From Engraulis encrasicolus (taxonomy: Eukaryota; Chordata; Actinopteri; Clupeiformes; Engraulidae): a DNA stretch of 64,000 nt. The notes under the pieces are model-generated. The model made no database searches, was not told where the DNA came from, and saw only the letters and a list, made by a program, of their open reading frames with translations. The position numbers and the translations under genes are program-made. This document shows positions 1-43,737 of this stretch, one piece after another. The stretch lies in NCBI RefSeq assembly GCF_034702125.1, contig NC_085866.1, positions 19,727,315-19,791,314 of the forward strand. The letters run 5' to 3'. Every line of letters begins with the position of its first letter. Positions within the stretch are counted from its first letter, which is position 1.

Positions 1-412
1 TCCTCTGGCTCTCACTTTTCTTGGGGTGCACTACCTTCCACAAACTAATTATATCAACTACATTAATATAATTTTACATGCCCACTCAACCCCTATTATT
101 TTCATCCATATCGTGCAGCCTGAATGAATACCTCTCAGTGCCCCCTGACACAGTAGATCTGTTAAGTAGTAAAACAGTAAATCTCAACTGGTGTGCCCAA
201 ATGTATCAATATTAACTCAACAATTGATTTAGTTACTGCGTTGTTGGAAAGGGGTTAAAACTAAAATCTGGCATTTCATCTAAATCAGAAAAATAGTCAC
301 TTAACACACTCTCCAAAAACTCCCAAGAGGGTGCCTCATATTACATCTTATCATATTTATATTTTATTCTGCCTTTCATTGGAACTCCATTTGCCTTCCC
401 CTCCGTCCGCAG
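1..412. other. erbb3 intron (partial)
   Basis: AT-rich intronic sequence leading to the acceptor at 411-412. No gene or repeat recognised. Confidence 0.6.
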
Positions 413-20125
<19,713 letters not shown>

Positions 20126-21400
20126 GGGCAGGGAGGGGGGGAACCAACGACTACAGTGCATTCTGAGGACACACAGCTCAGTTAAACAGATCTGAAGCAT
20201 TTTCATCGATCACACCCTGATCTCAAGTGGATGTGTCCCCTTCCAAACAGGAAATCTGTTGTTCTGTTGCAAACATAGGCAGTTTAAATCCGTTTAAATG
20301 GAATCGAACCTTAGTTCGTTATAAGCTACAGTATGTACGTGTAAAGCCATTGGAAAAAACTAACAGTGCAAACACTGCCAAATGACTTGAATAGTTGTGA
20401 GCAAATTGAGTTCCTTTTGGACAGGACAATTAAGGATGTACATACAGTAACCAACAACTGGTGTTTCATTGGCAGCGCTTAGTTACGACATCCAGATTGG
20501 ATTTGGCATGAATGGAAATGGATAAATGAATGGGAATAGTAGTAAATGAATGTACATTACTTGGACTTTCTGCATTATCTACCAACAGTAATACTAATGA
20601 ATTGATTGTTGAGTTATGATTAATGGGCATTGTATTTCAATCATTATCTCATTGCAAATCCACATCGGGGTCTCATATGTGTATCTGTATCAGTCTGAAT
20701 GGCTTGTAGCTCTGTATTTTGTAAAATACGGTTTCTTAAAATGAAAGTAAAACAAAACATAAACAACCTGTTGTGCTGCAAGCGTTACCCTTCCTTTTCA
20801 TGTCATTGTACTGAATTATTCATTTAAGGTATTCATGGGCCTGCTGAAACTGGAGCAATTAATAGTTTTTAATATTTCATCATTGTAAAGGTGTTAGGTC
20901 ACACTATTTTGTTAAGTCCAATGCATATTTTTCCTCATGTTTTGATAAGTAGTTAAAGGAGCATTCCTGCCAATTTCAATATGCTGTTGTACTGGTCACG
21001 CTATCCTTGACTTGTCAGTACCCGGTGATACTACATGTTTTGGCTCAGCCCTTACCGAGATATGAGCTATTCTAATGGGGGCAGCTTTTGTTTAAAATCT
21101 TAACATAGGCCTACTCCAAATATTTTCCCAAAAGCTGTTTGCTAGTTGTCTGCTGATGTTGCAAAACATTTGGGATGTTTTTGGGAATAAATCAAGATGT
21201 TTTTTTTATGTTAACAAACACATGCCCCCATTACAATGACCAGAATCTCGGAAAAGGCTGAAGATGAAAAAATAAATCTCAGGTCCTGACAAGTCCTTGG
21301 TAGTGTGAGCATTACAACTGCATGTTGAAATTGGCTGAAGTTATCCTTTAATACTGTGCTATGATGAGGAGCCCTCCAATAAACGTTCTGTTTATTCTTC
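20126..21400 (+). other. erbb3: erbb3 3' UTR and candidate poly-A site
   Basis: AT-rich sequence without ORFs after the stop. AATAAA at 21378-21383 followed by T-rich sequence is the best poly-A signal; another AATAAA lies near 21187. The true end needs transcript data. Confidence 0.55.
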
Positions 21401-22052
21401 TCCATTAAAATCTGTAGCAAGCCATTGGGGAAGGCTTAGTACTTTACTGTATGTTGGAGAGAGAGCGGTTTCGTGCAGTTTTTAAGTTTGAAATGGTTGG
21501 TTCCCACAGCTCCGCCAATAGTACTGTGCTAGACTATACTTTTCATGTCAGTTTGGCTTGGCAGGCTAAAATAAGGCTGCTTGTGTAATCTGTGAACCCT
21601 TTCCATGTTTTCACCTTACATAAAAAAACAAGACACCCACCAGTCATGTTGCATTGCCCTATAAATTTTATTCCAGAGTTCTGCTGAATTTAAATCACAG
21701 AATAATTCAACTCCCACTTTCACCGCTCACGTATGCTGCTCGTTTCCATTTGCGGTATGTTCACCTTCCATCTTATTCCCAGTCTTCAAAACACCAAACA
21801 TTATCCCCACACGCAAGTCCCCAAATATTGGGCCTGTGGGATGTCCCTCCATCAATACGAAGGAATAATCATGTGGATACCATCTTAACCAATTGTTTTC
21901 AATTTTGAACATGGAATTTCATCTGAGTGCGTGTACTGTGTACGGTGTTCCATCAGCTAGACAGACGCAAAGTTAAAAACCTTCCTGATGATCAACAACC
22001 GTGACATGCCTGATTTTTATGAGGGCAAACCTACACACCTACTGTATGCTCT
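21401..22052. other. sequence between the convergent genes
   Basis: Unique sequence covering the likely 3' ends of erbb3 (+) and pa2g4 (-). No gene seen. Confidence 0.5.
21667..21672 (-). terminator. pa2g4: candidate poly-A signal for pa2g4
   Basis: AATAAA on the - strand (GGAATAAAATTTATAGGGC), followed about 25 bases on by GGTGGGTGTCTTGTTTTTTT, a good GU/U-rich downstream element. It would give a 3.4-kb 3' UTR containing the hAT element. Confidence 0.5.
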
Positions 22053-23692
22053 CAGGGCCGCGTTAACCCTCGCCGAGGCCCGGTGCAGACGCAATCCGGG
22101 GCCCCTACACCACATTATAATGAGCCATATTCAAAACGCATGAAACAACGCAGGCTACACGTTCTACTCCAACACAAAAAAGGGTGCGCTGAACCCCCTG
22201 CTGAGTTCACCAGTCGCAACGCAAGCCATAAGCATAGCCAGCGGACATAGAGGAGATACTGTACACTTTGGCAGAGTAAACGTCGGTTCAGCTAGAAGAA
22301 CTACCAAACAGAAGCACAACAAAAAGTCTCTTAATTTTGCTACGTTGCTGCCGACCAATTTGTCGAATCGAAACCGTCGTGGGAAACACGTGTTATCTTC
22401 AACCTCCAATGGAAAGACTGGCTGTCTCAAAGGAAAGATCAGCTGTCGCTTGTCGCGAGGAAGGGGAATCCCCTTAGCAGCGAACCAAAGCGAAGCTGTC
22501 ACGAAATCCCCTCAAAATGTACCATAGGCTACCAATTAAAAAGTCAGATGTTTTCATCTTGGTGGCGCATTACACTGCAATAGTAGCCTATGCAATCATT
22601 ACAGTAGGCTATCTACGGTGCAAACTCGTAATGTTTAGATGTGGATGTGGATGTATCACACAAGTTTTTTTTTCTCCCAGATAAGAGCCACTTGCTAACT
22701 GAACAATCCGCGAGTGGTACCCAGGCATGTTTTAACTGAACACAACCCCGAACGCAAAGATATAGGCATGACAGAGCATCGACATTATTACAGTGCTTTA
22801 GGGAAATGGCCATAACAGCGCTTTAGGAAAATGCGACTATATCATTTTAGTGTTTGCTAGATTGCTTGCCCTGTTGTTGTCACACTGTCGAAACTTTGAG
22901 TGCTGGTTGGTGCACTTGCTACGTAGCATTATTGTGAACACTTTTTTAAAAACACCAAGTGGTCCTCGCCGCGCCATGCAAGACTTTTGTTTCGCGAATG
23001 CAGTTGGGTGCGTGATTTATTTCCCCATGTTTTAACTATAGAATAAGATAAAGTTAGGTTGGTGTGCTGTGCTCTGTTTAGCTTAGGCCTACATGATTGC
23101 ACAAGTCCATGATCGCTATGCAACAATTACAAAAAGCGATTATAACACTGACATTACAAAAATAGATAACGTTGCCAACCTTCTCTTCAATGCGTTAATC
23201 CATGCCGGGCAGTTTATCCGTACAATCTGAAGCAAGTGCTGACGCCGACTTCCTCATCTTTTTTTAGACAGTAGCCCATCATCAAACTCAAAAATTATTG
23301 GCCACCGTTTTCCCCTTTTGGCACACAACCAGAAGCATCTGACTGAAATGACAAGTTCCGAAGACCTCCGATTCCTGCGTGCATGCAGAGGCGATTCTAG
23401 GCTCAGTAGGGGGGCCAAGCGAAAATTAAAAAGTAAGAACACTTGTAACAAATCGCCAGTACTGTTCCCCAGCCAGCTACAGTCTTGGGGGGCCCAAGCT
23501 GCCTGTCTAGCCTGGTGACAAGATATACATATGCGCCTCTGCTTGCCTACGGATGGCGAAATGCGTCAAAAGTTCAATTGATCGTCTCAAAATATCGTTT
23601 CATATTTTCCAATCTCACGCAGTCCGGGGCCCCCTCTAGTGGCGGGGCCCGGTGCTACAGCACCGGTTGCACCATAGGATAACGCGGCCCTG
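22053..23692. mobile_element. hAT-type non-autonomous element, complete
   Basis: 1,640 bp. Ends CAGGGCCGCGTTAACCCT and AGGATAACGCGGCCCTG are inverted; a perfect 8-bp duplication TATGCTCT flanks it (22045-22052, 23693-23700). The ends and 8-bp target fit the hAT superfamily. No ORF over 70 codons resembles a transposase. A second, split copy is at 38167 and 62487. Confidence 0.93.
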
Positions 23693-23700
23693 TATGCTCT

Positions 23701-25033
23701 ACACACAAATGGTTTGGCAGCACCGACGAGTCGTTGGGACACAAGACAACATTACAGGACTTACTGATAAAAAAGACCAGGGGGAGTCATGGTAACTTTA
23801 AACGTTCCCCGTTCCCTGTTAGAACCCTGAAAATTCATGTTCATCGACTTTCCCGCAAGAAAAAAAGCATGTAGATTTTCAACAAAATAAGGATTTTTTT
23901 ATGAACTGCTAAGAGCGGGCACTATTAATAAGTCACGAGTAGCAAACCACCAACAGGGCACATTTGTCAAAGAGTGGTCCTCTAAACTACTGGCAGTTAG
24001 GCTCTGTCCTCGATGGCGAGACTTAGACGGGAAGTACAGCTTAGTTGTGTGGAACCTAAGTAAGGCCTTGGTCAGTTGGTAATAAGGGTCGACTAAAGTC
24101 ACATCACCCTCAGATGTAGAGAAGAAAATCTCCCCAAAACCAGGAAATATAGCAAAAATATCTAGCTAGTGTAGTGACACCATTGCAATCCTGACTGTCC
24201 AATTGATCTGAACGGGACAGCCTTTAGTGCCATCTTAAAATAACTAATTCCTGACAAAACAAAAAATAACATATTTGGTCACTGAAGGCCTCAAATAAGC
24301 ACTTGTGGCCAGCATAGACAAAACATCACAATGCCAAAAGTGGGATTTCCGTTTCCTAATTGACACAAATACAGGGAGTGACAAGAAAGAAAACGTCAAA
24401 ACACTGGCACTGTGAGGATTCCATTTTGCTTTAGTTTTTTCTCTTTTCTTTTGAAGCCTCCATTAATTAGTTTACAAAATCGTGAAGCAACACATGTGGC
24501 AGGTAATCGTGCCAAAATCACAGCTACCGCGGCCGCCACCTCTTGTAAACAAGGTTGGTCAGTATCGCAAGTCTACCCTGACTTGTACAACATCTCTCTG
24601 GCATAGCATCTGGTGACATGTACAAGTCCTGTGTGAGAGAGACCACTTTATGACCAGCGCTAACAACGGGGGAAAGAAGTCCTTGGAGCAACACTGTCGT
24701 GACGCCACAGGACAATTCGACTACAAACGCCAGCAGTCTTACAATTTTCTTGGAGGTATTGAGGCTTGGTTAAGTGGCTAGGTTCTGAAGGCTTCTCCGT
24801 GGGGGTGGGGGAGCTAACAGGTAAAGAGCTGTCAGTGTCAGGAAGGTGAGTGGAGGGGTGGGGTGGTGGCAGGCATTGTGGATCTCATTTTCATCATTAT
24901 TTTTTTTCTTTTTTGTTTTGATTTTTTTTCCTTTTCTGTTCTTTGGGTGGTCCATCCGTCCGTCCGTTGTCCTGCGGTGCTGATGGAACAGAGGGGGGTG
25001 GGGGGTGGACGGGAAGGAGGTTGAAGGAGAGGT
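23701..25033 (-). other. pa2g4: likely pa2g4 3' UTR, proximal part
   Basis: No coding sequence or repeats recognised apart from poly-purine/poly-T stretches near 24895-24940. Assigned to the UTR only because the first strong poly-A signal on this strand is at 21672. Confidence 0.45.
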
Positions 25034-36479
<11,446 letters not shown>

Positions 36480-37069
36480 GTTTTCTAAATCGTTCAGACA
36501 ACTTTTCTCGCCAGTAGAACTAGAGGTTGGGTGATGGACCACCACGCCAAGCAAGCGGCAGAACAACTCTCTTCACGTACGACTCGCTTGGCCCGCTCTA
36601 CGCTGACTCCTCCCCTTACGTCCCACGCAAAATAAACCGCCAAATGGAACACGTTGTGACGCCAGATGGAGCAGTTGCATGTTTTTTGTTTGATGTAAAA
36701 AGTGATCAATTTCCTCTACTTTATGATATAAATAGTCGTTCAAAGGGAATAGCCTTCTAACGAAATTGGGTGGTTGACATAGGCCTATTTGACTGATACA
36801 ATTTAAATATATATAATAAAAAATAAATAAAATAATATAATAAAAAAAACCTGAAATTTAAGTAGGTAGGCCTAATGAAAACATCAAGGTTAGCCTATGT
36901 TCCACCAAGTCTCACATAGGACTAGATTTTCTTTTTAGTGTTGTTTAAAAATGTGTTGCCTGTGTTTATTGAATTTGCGTCAGTTTATTGAATTAGGGAA
37001 ATAAATTGTCAAATGGTGTGACAAAAATGTATGTGCACTTTGTTATTGTGCATTACATGTTAGTCTGCA
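36480..37069 (-). promoter_or_regulatory. pa2g4: pa2g4 upstream region (5' UTR and promoter presumed)
   Basis: The ~130 bp before the ATG is moderately GC-rich with several CpGs, then turns AT-rich. No TATA box or specific factor site is claimed; it is called only from position. Confidence 0.4.
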
Positions 37070-37363
37070 ACTATTCCATAGGGTCACTTGTAGGCCTATG
37101 TGATGTCATTATGACGTGTCCTTGGAGATGGTTCTAAAGCCTCACTTGAGTATACAGACACTCATTTAACAGCAGGACACTGAAGAGTGAGTAGTTGGAT
37201 TATTATTTCCTCCTGGACATTTAAACACACACATAGTATGGGACTCAGATGGACAGCAGAAGTCAGGGGTGCAGGCCAGTCATGCTGTAAGTAGGCCTAC
37301 ATGAACATCAACACAGCATGATCATCAGTAAGCAGGGGTTTCATAAATCAACTTCAACATGAA

Positions 37364-37461
<98 letters not shown>

Positions 37462-37939
37462 GAGAGAGACAGAGAGAGAGAATGTTCCAGAGCTCGATAC
37501 AACATTACCCTACAAGTGGTATAAACTCTGCAAAGTTTTCAAACAAGATTCACCTTAGGATGATAGTCTCTTGAACAGATACATGCTAGTCAGCCACTCT
37601 ATTCCAATAGGGTCACTTGTCTGTGATGTCTGCCACTCTATTCCATAGGGTCACTTGTCTGTGATGTCATTATGTGTCCTTGGAGATGGTTCTAAAACCT
37701 CACAACACTCATTTAACAGCAGGACACTGAAGAGTAGAGTTGGATTATTGTTGGATATAGTTGGACATTTAAACATGCCTCACATAGTATGGGACTCAGA
37801 TGGACAGCAAAAGTCAGGGGTGCAGGCCAATCAGCATACTGTAAGTACATGAACATCAACACAGCATTATCATATCAGTAAGCATAGGTTTTATAGCTCA
37901 ACTTCAACATGAAGACACACACGCAGAGAGAGAGAGAGA

Positions 37940-38014
<75 letters not shown>

Positions 38015-38166
38015 ACAGAGAGGGTGAGAGGCAATGTTCCAGAGCTCGATACAACATTATCCTACAAGGGGTATAAACTCTGCAAAGGACTTAAAAACCA
38101 GATTCACCTTAGATGATAGTCTCTTGAACAGATAGGCCTGTTAGTCTGCCACTCTATTCCAATAGG
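37070..38166 (+). repeat. ~550-bp tandem duplication, each copy with a (CA)n tract
   Basis: TATTCCATAGGGTCACTTG, GTCCTTGGAGATGGTTCTAA, ATAGTATGGGACTCAGATGG and TTCCAGAGCTCGATACAACA occur in order in 37070-37620 and again in 37630-38166. Each copy carries its own (CA)n (37366-37459 and 37942-38008). Copy 2 is cut by the hAT at 38167. Confidence 0.92.
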
Positions 38167-38654
38167 CAGGGCCGCGTTATCCTATGGTGCAACCGGTGCT
38201 GCAGCACCGGGCCCCGCCACTAGAGGGGGCCCCGGACGTCGTGAGATTGGAAAATATGAAACGATATTTTGAGACAATCAATTGTACTTTTGATGCATTT
38301 CGCCATCCGTAGGCAAGCTTGGCGCATGCATATCTTGTCACCAGGCTAGACAGGCAGCTTGGGCCCCCCAAGACTGTAGCTGGGGAACAGTAGTGGCGAT
38401 TTGTTACAAGTGTTCTTTCGTTTTAATTTTCGCTTGGCCCCCCTACTGAGCCTAGAATCGCCTCTGCATGCACGCAGGAATCGGAGGTCTATAATCATTT
38501 CAGTCAGATGCTTCTGGTTGTGTGCCACCAATGAAAACGGTGGTCAATAATTTTTGAGTTTGATGATAGGCTACTGTCAAAAAGATGTGAGAAACTCGGC
38601 GTCAGCACTTGCTTCAGATTGTAAGGATAAACTTCAGCCCGGCATGGATTAACG
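38167..38654 (-). mobile_element. hAT element copy 2, first half
   Basis: Begins CAGGGCCGCGTTATCCTATG and is the reverse complement of about 23190-23692 of the intact copy. It stops at GATTAACG where another element has inserted; it resumes at 62487. Confidence 0.9.
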
Positions 38655-38671
38655 GGGTGTACCTAATCACC

Positions 38672-38905
38672 GGAACGGACAGGAACTTACCGGAACGGAC
38701 CGAAACGGGCCAGAACGGACCGGAACGGACCCAGATTTAGCCAAAACTGACCCAGATTTTGCATAATAAGAGCACATTACGCTGCGAAACGGACCGGAAC
38801 TGACTGTAACTGGCCAGAACGGACCGGAACGGTCTCAGATTTGGCCGAAACGGACCCATAAATTAATCAGAACTGACCGAAACGGACCCAAATTTAGTTA
38901 AGGGG
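38672..38905 (+). repeat. subterminal CGGAACGGAC repeats
   Basis: Around ten variants of (A/C)CGGAACGGAC(C), with CGAAACGGACC and CCAGATTT spacers, followed by a poly-G run. The mirror copy (GTCCGTTCCGG) is at about 62240-62470. These may be transposase-binding subterminal repeats. Confidence 0.85.
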
Positions 38906-38970
38906 GGGGGGGGGGGGTTGCGCACTTGCGCTTACGCCTGTCTCGGAGCATGGGCATCGAAAACGCAGGA

Positions 38971-39119
38971 TGTTAATGGAGTGTTTGAAGTACGACACGA
39001 CACGACATGTAGCGAGCACTCGAATGCCGAGCTCCAGCCTTTATTGGTTATATAAACCAACATTGCCCCCTGCGGGCATAACAGGAGATAGCTGGGAGCT
39101 ATCTCTACATCTCCCTTTC
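38971..39119 (-). repeat. Gypsy 3' LTR
   Basis: 149 bp, nearly identical to 43738-43870 but with extra ACGAC units (ACGACACGACACGACATG). Confidence 0.93.
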
Positions 39120-39378
39120 TTAATTGTACCCAACACAGCTAGTCTAAATAAACAAGATTACATAGCTGTCTGAAGTCACCACGCTAACTGTGATATGTGA
39201 ATACCTGTAGAACTAAAGTTATAGAGCATCCACTGTAAACAAAGGACATGTGAACATGTCTGAAGTGAACAAAACATGTGATTGCCTACGTCTCTCCTTT
39301 CCCCCCCTGGGTTTAAACACAGAGGATCACATCATATAGGCCAGTCGCCATATCGTCCTTTTTTTTTCTTTTTCACAT

Positions 39379-39397
39379 TTGTGTGTGTGTGTGTGTG

Positions 39398-39437
<40 letters not shown>

Positions 39438-39463
39438 CATGCGTGCGTGCGTGCGTGCGTGTG
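39379..39463. repeat. (GT)n and (GCGT)n microsatellite inside the Gypsy element
   Basis: GT run turning into GCGT repeats between integrase and the 3' LTR. Confidence 0.93.
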
Positions 39464-39562
39464 TGTGTCTTGACACCTTAACTATCAGGGCCAGGGTAGA
39501 CTACCTGGCCCTGTCATGGGGGATACTCTGGGTTTATTCTGCCCGTATGAGTATCCACCCAA

Positions 39563-40288
39563 TTAAGTTAGACTTGTCTCAAAGTCCTGCAGATATATTG
39601 GGGGCTCCTGCTGCCTTTCCAGTGGAGGTAGCGCTGTCTCAGCAGGATCGGCGGCCGGTGGCACATCAGGCAGGGCAGGGTTAGAGGAATTAGGTGGGGC
39701 TCGGTCGGCGGTGCCCTTGCCGGTCTGCTGAGCAACAGTGAGGTCCCGCCTGTTCCTCCTCACCATACGGCCCTCTACGTTCACGTAGTAGGACCGTGGT
39801 GTGTCAGCCTCTCGTTGTACAGTACCTTTGGAGCTACAGTCCCGGACCCAGACACTGTCACCCGGGTTGAGAGGTGGCAGTGCTTTGGCTCTGTGGCGGG
39901 TGTCAAAGTGTGTTTTTTGTTTCAGCCTAGACCGTTGGTCTTGCGTTGTGAATGCTGAGAGGTCAGGCCAGCTTGGCCGGAGGAGTGATGAATGGACAGG
40001 TACTGGCGTGCGGAGGCGGCGACCCTGCAGGAGCTCAGAGGGGCTGTACCCACCAGCGAGAGGAGTGGAGCGGTAGGCCAGGAGTGCCATGTACGGGTCT
40101 GATGACTTCTTGAAGAGCTGCTTGACTGTTTGTACAGCCTTTTCAGCAGCCCCATTACTCTGTGGATAGAGCAGGCTAGATGTCACATGGGTGAAGTCCC
40201 AGGTCTTTGAAAAAAGACGGAAGGTGTCTGAGGAGAAATGCGGTCCATTGTCGCTGATCACTGTAGCTGGGACTCCGTTGTGCGCGAA
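39563..40288 (-). pseudogene. Gypsy integrase core and C-terminus
   Basis: Same register as 40289-42427. ISDNGPHFSSDTFRLF and YPQSNGAAEKAVQTVK carry the second Asp and the Glu of the DDE core. Then SVWVRDCSSKG and MVRRNRRDLTVA, the usual C-terminal end of Gypsy integrases. Confidence 0.92.
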
Positions 40289-42427
40289 TCACGACTTCAT
40301 TCGTTCGACGACTGCAGATGAGGTGGTGGATTGCATCTTGCATTCAATGGACTGTGAATAGTAGTCGAACATGACGAGGTAAGTGGAGTCATCTAAATGA
40401 CAGAGGTCAGCCCCTACCTTTTGCCATGGGCCATCGGGTGTGTTCTCGGGGAAGAGAGCCTCACTAGGTTGTCGTCTGTTCTGTGCGCATATCTGGCATT
40501 GTTCTACGATCTGCTGTAGCCGTCTACTGAGTCCCGGCCACCAGACAGATGTCTTGGCCCTTTCTCTGCATTTGGTGATGCCTTGATGGCCTGCGTGAAT
40601 TTTGGTAAGGATGTCCTCCTGCATCGAGGTCGGGATGACCAAGCGCGTGCCCTTAAGCAGTAGACCCTGGGCTATGGTGAGGTCAGCTGAGACATCCCAG
40701 TATGCTCCCAGTGCACTGTCATGTTTGGCATTGTCAGGCCAGCCTTTTTGGCAGTGGAGGGCCAACTGTCTGAGTACTTCATCAGCGTGTTGAGCTTGTT
40801 TGAGCTCTATGAGTCTCTTTTCATTGATGGGTAGTGATGAGACAACTGAATGTACAAACGCCTCAATCACCTGTTCTTGTGCACGGGCTTCTGGGGGCTG
40901 TGAAGCAGGCACCGGGGCTCTTGATAGTGTCTCTGCTGTGGCCAGACTCTTTCCTGGCACATGTGTTAGGGAGAAACTGAACCACATGAGTCTCATCCGA
41001 AACCGCAGAATGCGGGATGACAATTCGTCAAGCTGTTTAGTCACCAGGTGGGCTAGGAGGAGCTTGTGGTCGGTTTCAACTTGAAATTTCATTCCCAGCA
41101 GGAAGTCTTTGAAGCGCTCACACGCCCACGTTATAGCCAGTGCCTCTTTTTCGATTTGTGCATAACGCTGTTCCGTGGTCGTGAGAGCGCGTGAGATGTA
41201 TGACACCGGGCGCCAGTCTGCGTCTCCTCGCCGCTGGAGGAGGACCGCCCCCAGGCCACAAGAGGACGCATCGGCAGAGACTTTAGTTTCGCAGCTGGAG
41301 TCATACAAAGCCAGGCCAGGTGGGGTGGACAGCTCTTTTTTAATGTCCATGAATGCTTGGTGCTGTTGCGGGCCCCAGAACCAGGAAGAGTCCTTACTCA
41401 GGAGGTCTCTGAGGGGCTTTGACTTTTCCGCGAGGTGAGGGAGATATTTCCCCAGATGTGTGACCAGGCCCATGAAGCGCCTGACTTCCGTGACATTCTT
41501 TGGCTCTGCCATATGAGTGAGTGCTCTGACTTTGTCGGGATCTGCTCTAACCCCCTCTTCATCGACAATCTGGCCTAGAAACTTCATTTGCCTCTTGGAG
41601 AACTCACATTTTGTGTTCAGTGTGAGCCCTGCACGATGGAGACGCTCGAGTACAGCCATGAGGCGTGAATCATGTTGTGCCTGTGTAGCCCCAAACACAA
41701 GGACATCATCCATGTGGCACAGGGTCCCCTCTAAACCCTCCAGGAGTTGGGACATGCGCCGCTGGAAGTGTTCCGGGGCTGAACTTATTCCAAAGGGCAA
41801 TCTCCTGTAGCAGAAACGGCCGAATGGGGTTATGAACGTCGTCAGGAGCATTGAGTCCTCTGCGAGTGGGATTTGCCAAAACCCTGACTGTGCATCGAGC
41901 TTTGTGAAGATTTTGGCGTCCTTCAGCTGTCCCAGTGTAGATTCAACACAGGGCAGGATGTGGAGTTCTCGCTGGACGTTTTCATTCAGCATGGTGAGGT
42001 CCACGCATATCCTCACTCTGCCATCTGGTTTAGGCACGACCACCATGCCTGCGCACCAGGCTGTGGGCTCCTCGACTCGTGTGATGATACCTAACTCTTC
42101 CATCCGACTGAGTTCATCCTTCACTTTGGACATGAGAGGGAGGGAGACCCGTCTAGGGGTGGATAGGGCGAAGGGTGTTGCATTTGGCTTGAGGGATATG
42201 TGATACTCCCCCTCCAGGCAGCCAATACCCTTGAAGAGGGTGGGGAAGCGCTGTTTCACTTCTTGTTCGAGGTTGTGAGAGGCATTGTCGAGTGAGTCTA
42301 TTCTTGTCACTAGACCAAGGGCTGAAATGGCAGGGCGGCCTAGTAAGGCCATTCTGAGGCCCCTAATGATATACACGTTCTGCTGTGTGGATTTCTCTCC
42401 TGACACTAAGGTGGCTGGAAATCTGCC
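40289..42427 (-). pseudogene. Gypsy pol: reverse transcriptase, RNase H, integrase N-terminus
   Basis: RT blocks VVPKPDGRVRICVDLTMLN, KLDAQSGFWQIPLAE and ITPFGRFCYRRLPFGISSAP; the active-site box reads HMDD instead of the usual YxDD. RNase H: VSADASSCGLGAVLLQ and ETDHKLLLAHL. Integrase zinc domain HAGHQGITKCRERAKTSVWW then CQICAQN. Terminated by an in-frame TGA at 40289-40291. Confidence 0.93.
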
Positions 42428-43033
42428 TCATATATCTAGCGGGATGCGGCTAGGGCCCTGAAGCATTTTATCTGACTTCCCCAGGGGTGGCGGCGCCTTG
42501 AGGCCCAGATACACGGATTCCGGGATCACAGTCAAATCGGCCCCCGTGTCAATTTTAAATACAGTGTTGCGACCACACAGATTGATATGGGTTACCCATG
42601 GTTGCTCCTCATTGTCCGTTACTGTGCTGAGGAATGCAACATCTTCAACATCCCCTGCGCCTGCGTTATCTCCCTGGATCTCAGCTGTGACTGCTGGAGT
42701 GGACCGACAAACGCCTGCAAAGTGTCCCCACTTCCCACAGTTCCTACATATAGCATCTTTAGCTGGGCATGCCTGTCTATTGTGGGAGCTTTTGCCACAC
42801 CAGCCACAATTTGTGTGTTGCATCTGTGGTCTTACTGCAGTGGGGGTGCGAGGCATTGAAGTGGTGGGTGGTCGGTTACTGTATTTTTTCATTGTGACGG
42901 CCTCCAGTGACTGTGCAGAGGTTGTCTCTCCTTTGAGGAGGATTTGCTGTTTTTTCACATTTTCGTGTGTAAGACACTTTTGTTTTGCTGTGTCCAGAGT
43001 GAGTTTCTCATCCATCTGTAGCTTCTCTGACAA
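42428..43033 (-). pseudogene. Gypsy gag zinc knuckles and aspartic protease
   Basis: Two CX2CX4HX4C knuckles (CGWCGKSSHNRQAC and CRNCGKWGHFAGVC) followed by the protease motif KIDTGADLTVIP. Ends in an in-frame TGA at 42428-42430; the next frame continues in register. Confidence 0.9.
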
Positions 43034-43127
43034 TGCCTGATCCGCAGGCCAAGTACCAATCTATCTCTGATAAGCTCGTCACGTATGACACCATACTGGC
43101 AGTGTTGGATGAGATCGTACAGTGCTT

Positions 43128-43469
43128 TTATGAAGCTGTCGACAGATTCGGCACTCTCCTGAACTTTTTGTGAAATCTGGCACGCTCAAATATCAGGTTG
43201 CGTTTGGGAATAAAGTGGTTGGTAAGTTCAGTTTTTACTGTATTCAAGTTTTTAAGTTGGGCGGCAGTGAGATCCCTGCAGATGGATTCCGCCTCCGGTC
43301 CCATGGCATACAGTAGGGTGTTCACCTGCTTTGCCTTCGACTGTTTATCCAGACCTGAAGCATGTCGGAACCGCTCAAATCTACTGAGCCAAAGTGGCCA
43401 CTCTTCTGGGCGGGAGGTGTCAAACTCGGACGGAGGGGAGATTTGAAAGAACGCCTGCTGTTCAGTCAT
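43128..43469 (-). pseudogene. Gypsy gag, 5' part
   Basis: 113 codons with FQISPPSEFDTSRPEEWPLW and LLYAMGPEAESI, the fish Gypsy capsid pattern. The frame is lost near 43150 and shifts again before 43033, so gag is broken in at least two places. Confidence 0.85.
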
Positions 43470-43737
43470 GTCGGCTGTCGAGGATGTATTCTTTTAACGT
43501 TTCCGCGGCAGTTTTGTAGCTAGGTGAGTACCGTAACTTCGGGGCTAATGCTCACTTCTGGCTGAGGTAAACATACAGGTGCCGCTAGCTATGTTTCACA
43601 GAATGATGTATCGATAGAACTATCAAACCTTGAGGCGAAACAATGCTGTTTCTGACACCGGTAACTTAATAGTACCCATTCGTATTCTTGATGGTCTGGT
43701 TATTAGCGTGGATCTTGAGAGACCAATTCTGACACCA

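Noticed and set aside
38672..38905. CRISPR-like array
   Set aside because: Repeats are short, variable and directly abutting, lie in a eukaryotic transposon arm, and are mirrored in the other arm.
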